64,000 nt of DNA from Dyella subtropica (GCF_026283965.1 NZ_JAPDPD010000001.1:124001-188000), one strand, 5' to 3'; counted from the first letter of the stretch, positions 18,252 to 27,293 are shown. A program made the numbers and translations. The notes: generated by a model not told the origin, from the sequence alone.

Positions 18252-18845
18252 ATGCGTTACGCCGCCGAACACAAACAGAACACTCGCACCAAGGTGCTAC
18301 AGGTTGCCGCCAAGGCCATTCGTGCCGATGGCCCGGATCGCATCGGCGTGGCTGCCGTGATGGCGGAAGCCGGGCTGACGCATGGCGGTTTCTATGCCCA
18401 TTTCCGCTCGAAAGATGAGCTGGTCACCGCGGCTATCGAGCAGATGTTCCATGAGGCCCGTGCGCGCCTCCAACATGAGACAAAGGGACGCGGACCGGCC
18501 GAAGGGCTGGCGGCCTATGTCGATTTCTATCTGTCGAAAAAGCATCGTGACGCGCGTGCCTCCGGCTGCCCGATGGCGGCGATGGCTTCGGATCTGCCGC
18601 GATTGTCCGAGGCGTCGCGCAGTCAGTTTGCCGACGGCACGCGGAGTCTCGTGACGGCATTGGGCGACATGCTGACTGCACTTGGTCATGGCGATGCGAT
18701 CGCGGAAGTCCGCTCGATGATGGCGGAGCTGGTTGGCGCACTCTCGCTGGCACGCATCGAGCCCGATGCCAAGCGCTCCAACGCCATCCTCGCCGATTCG
18801 CGTCGGCTGATTAAGCAGCGTCTAGGTTTAGAGACAAGCGCATGA
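18252..18845 (+). CDS. TetR/AcrR family transcriptional regulator
   Basis: The 197-residue product has an N-terminal TetR helix-turn-helix (about residues 10-56), seen in RTKVLQVAAKAIRADG and VAAVMAEAGLTHGGFYAHF. The ligand domain follows and contains the SGCPMAAMASDL stretch found in a common TetR_C subgroup. It probably represses the efflux module it sits in, with release by the pumped compound. Its last codons overlap the EmrA-like gene by 4 bp (ATGA), showing translational coupling, and it is divergent from the EmrB-like gene. Confidence 0.93.
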   Translation: MRYAAEHKQNTRTKVLQVAAKAIRADGPDRIGVAAVMAEAGLTHGGFYAHFRSKDELVTAAIEQMFHEARARLQHETKGRGPAEGLAAYVDFYLSKKHRDARASGCPMAAMASDLPRLSEASRSQFADGTRSLVTALGDMLTALGHGDAIAEVRSMMAELVGALSLARIEPDAKRSNAILADSRRLIKQRLGLETSA

Positions 18846-20014
18846 GTACGTCGACGACACCAGAAGCAGCGAATCAAACCAGCATGCCTGACGCACCACG
18901 CAGAGAACGCACGCCCTTGACGCGCAAGCCGCTCTTTGTCGCCATGACCGCCCTCGTCGTCGCCCTCGGTGGCGTTCTGTACATTGCGACACCGAAAGCC
19001 ACCGTCTCCACTGACAATGCCTACTTGCAGGCCGATAGCTCCGTGGTGGCGCCCAAGGTGCGAGGCCTGGTCGCCGAGGTGCTGGTGCAGCACGATCAGC
19101 CCGTCAAGCGTGGCGATCCGCTGCTGCGGATTGACCCGGAAGAATTCGATGCGCGAGTCGCTACGGCCATCGCCACCGTGCAGAACTCACAAGCCACAGT
19201 CGCCGCAGCCCAAGCGGCGCTGATCGCATTGAATGCGGAGGAGCAACTCGCTTCTTCGAGCGTGCGTGCCGCGCAAACCTCCATCCGCTCCTCAGAGGCG
19301 CAGCGGACGCTGGCCATCGCCGATCAGCAACGTTATGACAACCTGATCGCCAGCGGCGCCGTAGCACGGCGCGATGCCGACCAGTTCCGCACGGCGGCAG
19401 TGACGGCGCAGGCCAACGCCGAACGCAGCCGCGCCGAGCTATCGGTCAGTCGCGACCAGGCGGCGGTGACTCACGCCAAGCGACTCACGCTGGAAGCCAA
19501 CCTGGCCCAGGCCGAAGCCGCCGTGGCCAGCGCGCAGGCCGCGTTGAACCTGGCCCGGCAAGATCAGACCAACACCTTGATCCGCGCCCCCATCGACGGC
19601 GTCGTCGGCGACCGCCAAGTCGAGCCGGGCGATTATGTGCAGCCAGGGACTCGTTTGTTCACGGTGGTGCCGCTGCGCCAGCTGTACGTCATCGCCAACT
19701 TCAAGGAAACCCAGACAGCGCACATGACGGCAGGCCAGCCCGCGCGCGTCGAAGTCGATGCGTTGCCAGGCGTCACGCTGACCGGACACGTGGAAAGCTT
19801 TGCCCCCGGCTCCGGCTCGCAGTTCTCCTTGCTGCCGTTCGAACCCGGCACGGGCAATTTCACCAAGATCGTCCAGCGCGTACCCGTGCGCATTCGTTTC
19901 GACCCGGATCAGGCGTCGCTAGCCCGATTGCGTCCTGGCTTGTCGAGCACGGTGACCGTGCAGCTGAAATCACACCCAACACAGTCGGCGCCGAAGATCG
20001 CATCCATCAAGTAG
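18842..20014 (+). CDS. HlyD/EmrA-family membrane fusion protein
   Basis: The 390-residue product has a short cytoplasmic N-terminus, one membrane helix (about residues 36-55) and a periplasmic adaptor domain. DNAYLQADSSVVAPKVRGLV is the lipoyl/barrel entry typical of EmrA-like proteins. A long Ala/Gln-rich coiled hairpin (about 95-235) follows, then APIDGVVGDRQVEPGDYVQPG, which is the second lipoyl half. It would link the EmrB-like permease to an outer membrane channel such as TolC, which is not encoded nearby. It is coupled to the tetR gene by a 4-bp overlap. Splitting pump and adaptor across divergent units is unusual, but this is clearly one module. Confidence 0.93.
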   Translation: MSTSTTPEAANQTSMPDAPRRERTPLTRKPLFVAMTALVVALGGVLYIATPKATVSTDNAYLQADSSVVAPKVRGLVAEVLVQHDQPVKRGDPLLRIDPEEFDARVATAIATVQNSQATVAAAQAALIALNAEEQLASSSVRAAQTSIRSSEAQRTLAIADQQRYDNLIASGAVARRDADQFRTAAVTAQANAERSRAELSVSRDQAAVTHAKRLTLEANLAQAEAAVASAQAALNLARQDQTNTLIRAPIDGVVGDRQVEPGDYVQPGTRLFTVVPLRQLYVIANFKETQTAHMTAGQPARVEVDALPGVTLTGHVESFAPGSGSQFSLLPFEPGTGNFTKIVQRVPVRIRFDPDQASLARLRPGLSSTVTVQLKSHPTQSAPKIASIK

Positions 20015-20081
20015 GCACGTCTCCTCATGGCGGTGACGCCAGTGGATGTAAGAAAACTTCACAGTTCGCCTGGAGGTACTC

Positions 20082-20888
20082 ATGGAATCCCCCTCTTCCA
20101 ACTCTTCGGTGAATATCGATGAGCTGGCGACGATGTTCCTTACGCCCAAGCGCGTAGCGGCGCGCGATGACGAAAACGCCATGCTTGCCACAGGAACGCC
20201 AAGCGAGGTCATGCACGCGGACCACCCTATCCATCTCTGGTCATGGGGCACCGGACCGCGAGTGTTGCTCTGTCATGGCTGGGATAGTCGCGGCTCGCAC
20301 CTTGGCGCCTTTCTGCAGCCACTACTGGCAGCGAACCTCGCTGTCACGCTCTACGACGCACCAGCACATGGCGATTCTCCCGGGCACCGATCGAACGTCG
20401 TCGATCTCGGGCGCGCCTTGCTGACTGTCGCCGACGCCGTGGGCCCGATCGCCGGATTGATCAGCCATTCGGCGGGTTCACCGGCCAGCCTTTGGGCGTT
20501 CGGGAAAGGCCTGGACGTGCAGGCCAGCGTGCATATCGCCGGCCCTGCTTCGTTGAACAACATACTGCGGGGCTACGCCTATGCACTGGGTCTGCCACGA
20601 GATGCGATGCCCGCGTTCAAGCAACGCGTGGAATCCGCCATAGGATGTCCCGTGGCCGATCTCGATGCGGAAGCGCTCTCGCATCACCTCAACCATCCGG
20701 CGCTTTTCATCCATGACCAGGATGACCGCGAGATACCCGTATCCGAGTCGCAGCGTTTGCATCAAGCGTCACCCGGGTCCCTGTTGGAGGTGACCGCCGG
20801 GCTTGGCCATCGCCGTGTCGTGGGCGATCCAGGGGTCGTTGCTCGCGCCGTTCAATTTCTGTCCGAACGTATTGTTAGGGCCGCGTAA
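20082..20888 (+). CDS. Alpha/beta-hydrolase
   Basis: This 268-residue protein has an alpha/beta-hydrolase core: VLLCHGWDSRGSHL for the oxyanion strand, the nucleophile in LISHSAGSPAS (about residue 130), the acid in FIHDQDDREIPV (about 212) and the histidine in AGLGHRRVVGD (about 245). The nucleophile elbow is S-H-S-A-G. The first 40 residues are variable. It follows the EmrA-like gene by 67 bp on the same strand with a good TGGAGG Shine-Dalgarno, so it may be cotranscribed and act on the exported compound; this is inference. The substrate is unknown. Confidence 0.85.
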   Translation: MESPSSNSSVNIDELATMFLTPKRVAARDDENAMLATGTPSEVMHADHPIHLWSWGTGPRVLLCHGWDSRGSHLGAFLQPLLAANLAVTLYDAPAHGDSPGHRSNVVDLGRALLTVADAVGPIAGLISHSAGSPASLWAFGKGLDVQASVHIAGPASLNNILRGYAYALGLPRDAMPAFKQRVESAIGCPVADLDAEALSHHLNHPALFIHDQDDREIPVSESQRLHQASPGSLLEVTAGLGHRRVVGDPGVVARAVQFLSERIVRAA

Positions 20889-21094
20889 TACAGAGATGGC
20901 AGGCATGCCCAGGTGGCGCTGCTTCGCCTGCCAGCTGTTCGCCTTGCTCTTCCCAACGATCGGCTTAAACCCGATCGCCCTAACCCCATCCGGCGTCTCA
21001 GCGCGTTTCATCCGTAGAGATGAACGCACTCGGCCCACCCGACACCTCCCCACCGGCTTACTCCCATCGGCGATTTCGCTTACCCTCGCCGCCC

Positions 21095-21649
21095 ATGGAT
21101 GCCACGGTGGATGAGGACGCGACGCTGATGCTGGCCTATGCGCAGGGCGACCTGAGCGCATTCGAGGCCCTGTACGCGCGCCACCGCGGCACGCTGTACC
21201 GGTTTCTGCTGCGTACTTGTCGTGACCAGGCGCTGGCGGACGAGTTGTTCCAGGACACCTGGAGCCGGGTGATCGCGGCGCGTACGCGCTATCAGCCGCA
21301 GGCCAAGTTCACTACGTGGCTGCTGCAGATCGCGCATAACCTGCTGATCGACAGCCATCGCCGCAAGCGGCCGATGGTGGAAGGCGAAGCGGCCGAGCTG
21401 GCGCTGGCCAACGTGGAGATTCCGCAGCATGAGCAGCCGGAGCATGCTCTGTCTGAGTTTGAACGCCGGCGCCTGCTGCAACGGGCCATTGAGCAGTTGC
21501 CGGACGAACAGCGTACCGTGGTGCTGCTGCGCCTGGAGCAGGATCTGAGCCTGGAGGACATCGCCGAAGTCACCGGCGTCGGCCGCGAAACCGTGAAGTC
21601 GCGCCTGCGCTATGCCATGAACAAACTGCGCGAGCAGCTGGCCGAATGA
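21095..21649 (+). CDS. ECF-family RNA polymerase sigma factor
   Basis: The 184-residue product is a group 4 (ECF) sigma factor. Region 2 is seen in AYAQGDLSAFEALYARHRGTLYRF and ADELFQDTWSRVIAARTRY. Region 4 reads LPDEQRTVVLLRLEQDLSLEDIAEVTGVGRETVKSRLRYAM in two stretches. The ATG at 21095 puts region 2 at the usual place; an in-frame ATG at 21020 would add 25 unlikely residues. No convincing Shine-Dalgarno is seen. Its end overlaps the next gene by 4 bp, and that gene looks like its membrane anti-sigma partner. The 206 bp upstream holds a 7-bp hairpin (CGATCGG/CCGATCG) and no clear autoregulated promoter. Confidence 0.92.
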   Translation: MDATVDEDATLMLAYAQGDLSAFEALYARHRGTLYRFLLRTCRDQALADELFQDTWSRVIAARTRYQPQAKFTTWLLQIAHNLLIDSHRRKRPMVEGEAAELALANVEIPQHEQPEHALSEFERRRLLQRAIEQLPDEQRTVVLLRLEQDLSLEDIAEVTGVGRETVKSRLRYAMNKLREQLAE

Positions 21650-22509
21650 ATACGCATCATCCCGACGACGAACGTTTGCCCGGCGAGGACAAGCTGGCGG
21701 CGCTGTATCGCAAGCTGCCGAAGAAAGAGCCCGGCCCGGCGCTCGATGCGGCCGTGCTGCGTGCCGCGGCACAGGCGGTGCAGCCTGCGGCGCACCGGCG
21801 CACCCGTTGGCCCATCGCGCTGGGCAGCGCGGCCGTCCTCGTGCTGGCCGCCGGCCTGGGCTGGCGCATGCGTGACATGCCCCTGACGCAAACACCGCCC
21901 TCGCCCGGTGCGACCACGATAGAAGCGGAACGTACTTCAGCGGAGCCCGCTTCGGCGGATCGTGCTTCGCCAGTGCAGGCGGCGGCGAACGTGCGCGAGG
22001 CCGCGGCACCCGTTGCCGATCAACCCGTTGCCGCCGCGGCCCCCGCACCATCGCCCACGACACCGCATTTGCGTGCTGGGCAGGCCACCGTGACCGCCAT
22101 GAAAGTCCAGCGCTACGCACCTGCAGCGCCGTCCCAGATCGCACCGGTCGCTGAGGCGCTGCAAGCGCCCGTGCCCGCCCCACCCGCTGCGGAGCAAGCC
22201 GCCACCTACGCCAGCCCTATGCCCTTGGCATCCGGCGATGCAGCGAAAGCGGAGTCGATGGCGCCACAGAGCCGCATGATGGCAGCGCCTCGCGCTATGG
22301 ATCAGGCCACACCGGCACCCGCGCCAACCATGGACAACGACACGGCGCGTGATCCCAACGACACGCCAGCCCAGGAGCTGGACAAGATTCGCCATCTGTT
22401 CTCGTCCACTCATCGCAACGAAGCACGGCAGCGACTGGCGGACTTCCATCGCGACCACCCCGACTACCCGCTACCCGACGATCTGCGTACGCAGCTGCTC
22501 ACACCATGA
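21646..22509 (+). CDS. Probable transmembrane anti-sigma factor, Ala/Pro-rich
   Basis: This 287-residue protein has a cytoplasmic N-terminus of about 50 residues, one membrane helix (about residues 55-72, IALGSAAVLVLAAGLGW), and a long Ala/Pro/Met-rich periplasmic part. A short C-terminal block (about 240-287) looks folded: ELDKIRHLFSSTHRNEARQRLADFHRDHP. The N-terminal segment lacks the HxxxCxxC zinc motif of ZAS anti-sigma factors. The anti-sigma call rests on topology and its ATGA overlap with the ECF sigma gene. It also overlaps yigZ downstream by 4 bp. It could instead be another regulator of that sigma factor. Confidence 0.65.
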   Translation: MNTHHPDDERLPGEDKLAALYRKLPKKEPGPALDAAVLRAAAQAVQPAAHRRTRWPIALGSAAVLVLAAGLGWRMRDMPLTQTPPSPGATTIEAERTSAEPASADRASPVQAAANVREAAAPVADQPVAAAAPAPSPTTPHLRAGQATVTAMKVQRYAPAAPSQIAPVAEALQAPVPAPPAAEQAATYASPMPLASGDAAKAESMAPQSRMMAAPRAMDQATPAPAPTMDNDTARDPNDTPAQELDKIRHLFSSTHRNEARQRLADFHRDHPDYPLPDDLRTQLLTP

Positions 22510-23102
22510 GCGCAACGGCTCATACCCTTGCGGGGCCGTGCCAACATGCCGAGGACATCAAGAAGAGCCGCTTCCTCGCCCAGGCCGCACCGGTAGATAC
22601 GCCAGAACAAGCACTGGCCTTCGTGCGGCAGGTGAGTGATACGGCCGCCACGCACAATTGCTGGGCCTATCGCATCGGCCAGGACTATCGCTTCAACGAT
22701 GACGGCGAGCCCGGCGGCACCGCGGGCCGCCCTATCCTGCAAGCCATCGAAGGCCAGGGCATCGACCGTGCCGTAGTGGTGGTTACGCGCTGGTTCGGTG
22801 GCGTGAAGCTGGGGGCCGGTGGATTGGTGCGCGCTTACGGCGGCACCGCGGCGGAATGTCTGCGCTTGGCGGAGCGATTACCCATCATTGCGATGGCACG
22901 GCTGGGCTTGCATTGCGAGTTCGCGGAGCTCGCCTTGCTCAGGGCACGACTGAAAGAGCTCGGCGTGCACGTTGAGCAAGAAGATTTCGACGCAACCGGC
23001 GTGACCTTGCAACTGTGTCTGCCGGAAAGTCTGGTAGCCGATGCGCAGGCACGAATCACCGATATCAGCCGGGGACGGATCGAGGCGCGGCGGCTGGATT
23101 GA
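22506..23102 (+). CDS. yigZ: YigZ/IMPACT family protein
   Basis: The 198-residue product matches the YigZ/UPF0029 family. The N-terminal domain contains KKSRFLAQAAPVDT, THNCWAYRIG, DDGEPGGTAGRPILQ and VVTRWFGGVKLGAGGLVRAY, all family hallmarks. A C-terminal ferredoxin-like domain follows. The eukaryotic relative IMPACT modulates Gcn2; the bacterial role is unclear but may involve translation or nucleic acid binding. Overlap with the preceding anti-sigma-like gene (4 bp) places it in the ECF operon, an uncommon context for this family. A REP element begins 5 bp after its stop. Confidence 0.95.
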   Translation: MSATAHTLAGPCQHAEDIKKSRFLAQAAPVDTPEQALAFVRQVSDTAATHNCWAYRIGQDYRFNDDGEPGGTAGRPILQAIEGQGIDRAVVVVTRWFGGVKLGAGGLVRAYGGTAAECLRLAERLPIIAMARLGLHCEFAELALLRARLKELGVHVEQEDFDATGVTLQLCLPESLVADAQARITDISRGRIEARRLD

Positions 23103-23107
23103 CCCCC

Positions 23108-23187
23108 TGTAGGAGCGCACCCTGTGCGCGATGCTCTTCACGCGGTGCCATTCCAAGCACCCATCGCGCACAGGGTGCGCTCCTACA
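23108..23187. repeat. REPIN: two inverted REP units, 26-bp perfect arms
   Basis: Two units of the TAGGAGCGCACCCTGTGCGC family face each other with 26-bp perfect arms and a 28-bp centre. A near-identical element lies at 27294-27372 in the same orientation. The rest of 23103-23327 holds nothing gene-like. Confidence 0.9.
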
Positions 23188-23327
23188 GATACGCAGCCTT
23201 ATCCGTTGCCACCAAAAAGTCATCACGCTGCCTTGTCGCTAACCCGGTGCAAATGCAAACTCTCGCGCTCGGTCAGCGCTGCAACGGCTACTGGCTCGCC
23301 TATGGAACCCAGGGGAAAAGGAACACC

Positions 23328-24440
23328 ATGCACCGCCTGCCCGGCCTCGATCTGCTGCGCGCCATCGCCATTGCGTGGGTGATGCTTTTCCACTCCTACA
23401 TCGTAGGTGGGCTGGGCGAACCCTTCGGTAGCTTGCAGTCGAGTGGCTGGATGGGTGTGGATCTGTTCTTTGTATTGAGCGGCTACCTGATCGGCTCACA
23501 GCTGCTGAAGCCGCTAAGCCAGGGCAAGCCACTGGCATTCGGGCGCTTCTATGTGCGGCGCACCTTTCGGGTGGTGCCGGCGTATCTGGTGGTACTCGCC
23601 ATTTATTTCTCCCTGCCCTGGGCTCGCGAGGCGGATGGCATCCAGCCGCTGTGGCAGTTCCTCACCTATACCGTCAATTTTTTGATCGACTACGAGCACA
23701 ACCAGGCCTTCTCGCATGTCTGGTCGTTGTGTGTGGAAGAACATTTCTATCTGCTGTTCCCGCTGCTGGCCTGGTGGTTGGCGCGGAATCCTTCCGTCGG
23801 CAAGTTCGTCGCGGTCTGCGTGGCGATAATCATCGGCGGCATGGTGATGCGCGGCTATCTCTGGCATCACATGGATGACCGTTTCGTCGAAGTCATCTAT
23901 TACCCCACCTACAACCGCATCGACGGCCTGCTGGCGGGTGTCGTGCTTGCGACCATCCAGGCCTATCGACCTGCCATGTGGCAGCGGATGCAGGAACGGG
24001 CCAACCTCTGGCTGCTGGCGGGATGCGTCGTTTTGGCGCTCGCTATCGGGTTGTTCCAGGACCGCACCGGCCTGCTCTCTACGGTCATCGGCTATCCGTT
24101 GCTGTCGTGGGGTTTCGCGCTGGTGGTGGCGGCAGGCACGAGCCCGGCAAGCTGGCTGGGAAGGTGGCGAGTGCCCGCCGTGGGTTGGATCGCACTGGTT
24201 TCCTACAGCCTCTATCTGAGCCACAAGATCGTGTTCCATCTGGTGCAGGCCATGCTGGCGGAGCACCCGCAGGTGCATGGGCTGGCGGCATTCTCCGTCT
24301 ACGCCGTGGCTACGTTCGCCGGAGGCGCGCTGCTTTATTACGCTGTGGAGCGTCCGTTCCTGCGCTTGCGTGATCGCCTGCGGCACCCGGAGCGTGAGAC
24401 TGCGCGCCCCGCCTTCGCTCCGAGATCAGCCGGGGCGTAA
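23328..24440 (+). CDS. Acyltransferase 3 family membrane protein (OafA/YrhL-like)
   Basis: The 370-residue product is an integral membrane acyltransferase of the acyltransferase-3 family, which moves acetyl or other acyl groups to cell-surface sugars. Typical features are GLDLLRAIAIAWVMLFHS at the N-terminus, the likely catalytic His in that HS, GWMGVDLFFVLSGYLIG, and FYVRRTFRVVPAY. About ten hydrophobic helices follow, and YSLYLSHKIV lies near the end. The ATG at 23328 sits at the family start with an AGGGGAAAAGG Shine-Dalgarno; the frame extends upstream into a REP element and should not be used. The acceptor is unknown, and no polysaccharide cluster is adjacent. Confidence 0.92.
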   Translation: MHRLPGLDLLRAIAIAWVMLFHSYIVGGLGEPFGSLQSSGWMGVDLFFVLSGYLIGSQLLKPLSQGKPLAFGRFYVRRTFRVVPAYLVVLAIYFSLPWAREADGIQPLWQFLTYTVNFLIDYEHNQAFSHVWSLCVEEHFYLLFPLLAWWLARNPSVGKFVAVCVAIIIGGMVMRGYLWHHMDDRFVEVIYYPTYNRIDGLLAGVVLATIQAYRPAMWQRMQERANLWLLAGCVVLALAIGLFQDRTGLLSTVIGYPLLSWGFALVVAAGTSPASWLGRWRVPAVGWIALVSYSLYLSHKIVFHLVQAMLAEHPQVHGLAAFSVYAVATFAGGALLYYAVERPFLRLRDRLRHPERETARPAFAPRSAGA

Positions 24441-24517
24441 CCTCGGCAGCGGAAGCTGTGATTGAATCGCCCAACTAAGGTCCCCATTAGGGACAGATCC
24501 AGCATGCGGCGAATTTC

Positions 24518-26290
24518 ATGAGCGTACCTCCGGCGACCAACACTTCACCCACGCGCCGCATTGGCGCATTGCGCCAGCTCTGGCCGTTCATGAGGCCGCA
24601 TCGATCACTGGCCATCGGCTGGCTGGTGTTCCTCGGCATTTCCTCGGCTTCGACCCTGGTGCTGCCGATGGCGGTGCGCCACATGATCGACCAGGGCTTC
24701 GGCGCCGCTAGCGCCGCCACCATCAATGCCACCTTCCTCGGCCTGTTCGGTGTGGCGCTGGTGTTGGCCGCCTCTACCGCCGCCCGCTATTTCTGCATCA
24801 CCTTGCTGGGCGAGCGCGCGCTGGCGTCGATGCGTTCCAAGCTCTACACGCATGTGATCCGGCTTGATGTGGGCTTCTTCGAACGCAGTCGCGTGGGCGA
24901 GCTGATCTCGCGCCTGGGCACGGATACCGAAGTGGTGCAGGCGCTGATCGGCTCCGGCATTTCGGTAGCGCTGCGCAGCACGGTGACGCTGATCGGCGCC
25001 GTAGTGGCGATGGTGTGGACCATCCCGCGACTGGCCGGATTCACCGCGCTGGTGATCCCGGCCATGATGCTGCCGATCCTGATATTCGGCCGCCGCGTGC
25101 GCAAACTATCGCGAGCCAGCCAGGACCGGCTGGCCGATGCCGCCGCCATCGCCAACGAAACGCTCAACGCCGCCCCAGCGGTGAAAGCCTATGCGCGCGA
25201 GGACATCGAAAGCACACGCTATGGCAGCGCCATCACCCGCGCCCTGGCCACCGCGCGCAAGCGCATCGGCACGCGTTCACTGCTGACCGCCACCGTGATC
25301 GTGCTGATGTTCGGCGCGATCACCCTGGTGCTGTGGATCGGTGCACGCGACGTGCTGGCCGGCAACCTCACGGCGGGCCTGCTCAGCCAGTTCGTGTTGT
25401 ACGCGATCTTTGCCGCCGGCTCGGTGGCGGGACTCTCCGAAGTCTGGGGCGACGTATTGCGCGCGGCAGGCGCCATGGAGCGCATCGGCGAACTGTTCAA
25501 CGAACACGCCGATATCACCAGCCCGGCCACGCCGACGCCTTTGCACAAGCCGATCAGCGGCGCGCTGCGCTTCGAGCAGGTGAACTTCCACTACCCCACC
25601 CGCCCGGACACCGCGGCGCTATACGACTTCGATCTGCAGATCCGGCCCGGCGAAACAGTGGCGCTGGTGGGCCCCTCCGGTGCCGGCAAGAGCACGGTGT
25701 TCTCGCTGCTGCTGCGCTTCTACGACCCGCAACGCGGGCGCATCAGCGTGGATGGTGTCGACCTGCGCGCGCTCACCCTGCCCGACCTGCGCGGTGCGAT
25801 CGCATTGGTGCCGCAGGAAACCGTGATCTTCGGCGGCAGCGCGGCCGACAACATCCGCTTTGGCCGGCAGGACGCCAGCGACGATGAAGTGCGGGACGCC
25901 GCCCACGCCGCCGAAGCGCACGATTTCATCAGCGCCCTCGGTAACGGCTACGACGCTGAACTAGGCGAGCGCGGCGTACGCCTTTCCGGCGGCCAGCGCC
26001 AACGCATCGCCATCGCCCGCGCCATCCTGCGCGACGCGCCGCTGCTCTTGCTCGACGAAGCCACCTCAGCGCTCGATGCCCAATCCGAAGCCGCCATCCA
26101 ACAGGCGCTGGAACGGTTGGAGAAGGGCCGCACCACCCTGGTCATTGCACATCGCCTCGCCACCGTGCAGCGCGCAGATCGCATCGTGGTGATGGATGGC
26201 GGCCGTATCGTGGCCCAGGGCACGCACGAGAGCCTGCTGGCCGAGGGCGGGCTGTATGCGGAACTGGCGAGGCTGCAGTTCGTGGCGTGA
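24518..26290 (+). CDS. ABC exporter, fused permease and ATPase (MsbA-like half transporter)
   Basis: The 590-residue product has a six-helix exporter domain (about residues 1-330) and an ATPase domain (about 345-590). The ATPase shows Walker A GPSGAGKST, Q-loop VPQETVIFGGS, signature VRLSGGQRQR, Walker B LLLLDEATSALD and switch HRLATV. It would dimerise and export a lipid, peptide or drug across the inner membrane. Similarity is to the multidrug/lipid A flippase class in general; I cannot assign a substrate. The start ATG at 24518 has only a weak Shine-Dalgarno. It follows the acyltransferase by 77 bp on the same strand. Confidence 0.92.
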   Translation: MSVPPATNTSPTRRIGALRQLWPFMRPHRSLAIGWLVFLGISSASTLVLPMAVRHMIDQGFGAASAATINATFLGLFGVALVLAASTAARYFCITLLGERALASMRSKLYTHVIRLDVGFFERSRVGELISRLGTDTEVVQALIGSGISVALRSTVTLIGAVVAMVWTIPRLAGFTALVIPAMMLPILIFGRRVRKLSRASQDRLADAAAIANETLNAAPAVKAYAREDIESTRYGSAITRALATARKRIGTRSLLTATVIVLMFGAITLVLWIGARDVLAGNLTAGLLSQFVLYAIFAAGSVAGLSEVWGDVLRAAGAMERIGELFNEHADITSPATPTPLHKPISGALRFEQVNFHYPTRPDTAALYDFDLQIRPGETVALVGPSGAGKSTVFSLLLRFYDPQRGRISVDGVDLRALTLPDLRGAIALVPQETVIFGGSAADNIRFGRQDASDDEVRDAAHAAEAHDFISALGNGYDAELGERGVRLSGGQRQRIAIARAILRDAPLLLLDEATSALDAQSEAAIQQALERLEKGRTTLVIAHRLATVQRADRIVVMDGGRIVAQGTHESLLAEGGLYAELARLQFVA

Positions 26291-26742
26291 GGATTGGAGC
26301 GCCCTCCGTCCGGGGCAGGCTCTGTGCGCGATGGCTTTTGTAGCGATACCGCGAACCATGCGGCAGCCGTGCCAGGGGCTTGGCCATCGGGTGTGGCGAG
26401 GAGGCGGCTGCGTCCAAATGTGACGTAGAGCGCATTCGCATATCACCCATACTCGGGGCGTAGCGTGACCCCATTCAAAATTTCTGCACGCTACAGCGCT
26501 ATGGCATCAGACGTGATCCAAGTCGCATTTCGTGGTCGCATTTGTTTAGCGAAATCCGTGAGCTCACACAAAGCATCGATGCGCAAGGAGGCCATCGCTT
26601 TCAAGCGTGATGCAAATCGCGCTTTTGAAAAACGCGCATCACATTTTGAAGACATACGCGAGCGTGTCATTAAAGACCCCTAGAAGTGATCCACAGAGCC
26701 CGAAGACATCCATCTATTTGCGTGGATGTGTGAGGAGGCGAT
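26291..26742. other. Lower-GC intergenic region, no supported gene
   Basis: A degenerate REP-like fragment (CTGTGCGCGATGG) lies near 26324. From about 26460 the DNA is visibly richer in A and T than its neighbours. It contains a hairpin with GTGATGC (26607) against GCATCAC (26642). A 72-codon frame at 26465-26683 starts with GTG and has no Shine-Dalgarno or recognisable sequence, so I do not call it. The region may be the untranslated leader of the fimbrillin-like gene. Confidence 0.5.
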
Positions 26743-27090
26743 ATGTGGCACTTCAATCGCAAGGCTCTGGCAGGTTGTGCATTAACCATCGCGGCGTTTG
26801 CCGCACATGCCGATGGCGGCACGGTGATGTTCTCCGGTGCAATCGTGGAGCCCACCTGCTCGGTCGGGCTGCAGCGCATCCAGACTACTGAAGCCGGTAC
26901 GCCTCGCCGATACAACTGTACCGAACAGGCCACGGCCAGCCCGGGGCATGCCGCGCAGGCTTATGCGCTGTCCGTGGTGAGCCTGGCCGAAACACCGCTG
27001 GCTTCGGATCGATTGGTCGCCTACTTCGCCCAATACTTGAGCGCGCAATCGGCTGCACCACCCAAGTTGGTGACGCAGACCTATGAATAG
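26743..27090 (+). CDS. Small exported fimbrillin-like protein, orphan
   Basis: The 115-residue product has a signal peptide (about residues 1-23, cleaved after FAAHA). The mature start GGTVMFSGAIVEPTCSV is the typical first strand of type 1 pilin subunits. Two cysteines, in PTCSV and YNCTE, are placed as in the pilin disulfide. It is much shorter than a normal pilin (about 160-180 residues), and the C-terminal beta-zipper strand is not obvious. A strong GTGAGGAGGCG Shine-Dalgarno precedes it. No chaperone or usher gene is nearby, and the upstream DNA is lower in GC. It may be a remnant, a minor subunit, or a protein with another secreted role. Confidence 0.6.
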   Translation: MWHFNRKALAGCALTIAAFAAHADGGTVMFSGAIVEPTCSVGLQRIQTTEAGTPRRYNCTEQATASPGHAAQAYALSVVSLAETPLASDRLVAYFAQYLSAQSAAPPKLVTQTYE

Positions 27091-27184
27091 GAACTGGGAG
27101 CACGATGGGCGGCACATTGGGGAGTTGCCGGCGCATCTCATCCCAATCTACGACGCGGCGTTGCTCTTGATCTTGGGGCCTACT

Positions 27185-27243
27185 ACCTCAGGGATGGAGG
27201 TCGTTGAGCAGAGTTCGAGTTCAACTCCCTCCGCCCCTGAGGT
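27185..27243. other. Structured intergenic hairpin
   Basis: ACCTCAGG and CCTGAGGT (27236-27243) close an imperfect stem-loop that continues inward as GGATGGAGG against CTCCCTCC, with GAGTTCGAGTTCAACTC near the apex. It lies between the fimbrillin-like gene and a REPIN. Its role is unknown; it could terminate transcription or be a small repeat. No gene is visible in 27091-27367. Confidence 0.4.
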
Positions 27244-27293
27244 TTCGCGAAGCCACCCGCGCGGCCGAGCTGTAGTTCACAGCGCGAGGGTTT

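Noticed and set aside
26465-26683. 72-codon open frame upstream of the fimbrillin-like gene
   Set aside because: It starts with GTG, has no Shine-Dalgarno or recognisable sequence, and lies in AT-richer DNA that is more likely a leader or remnant.
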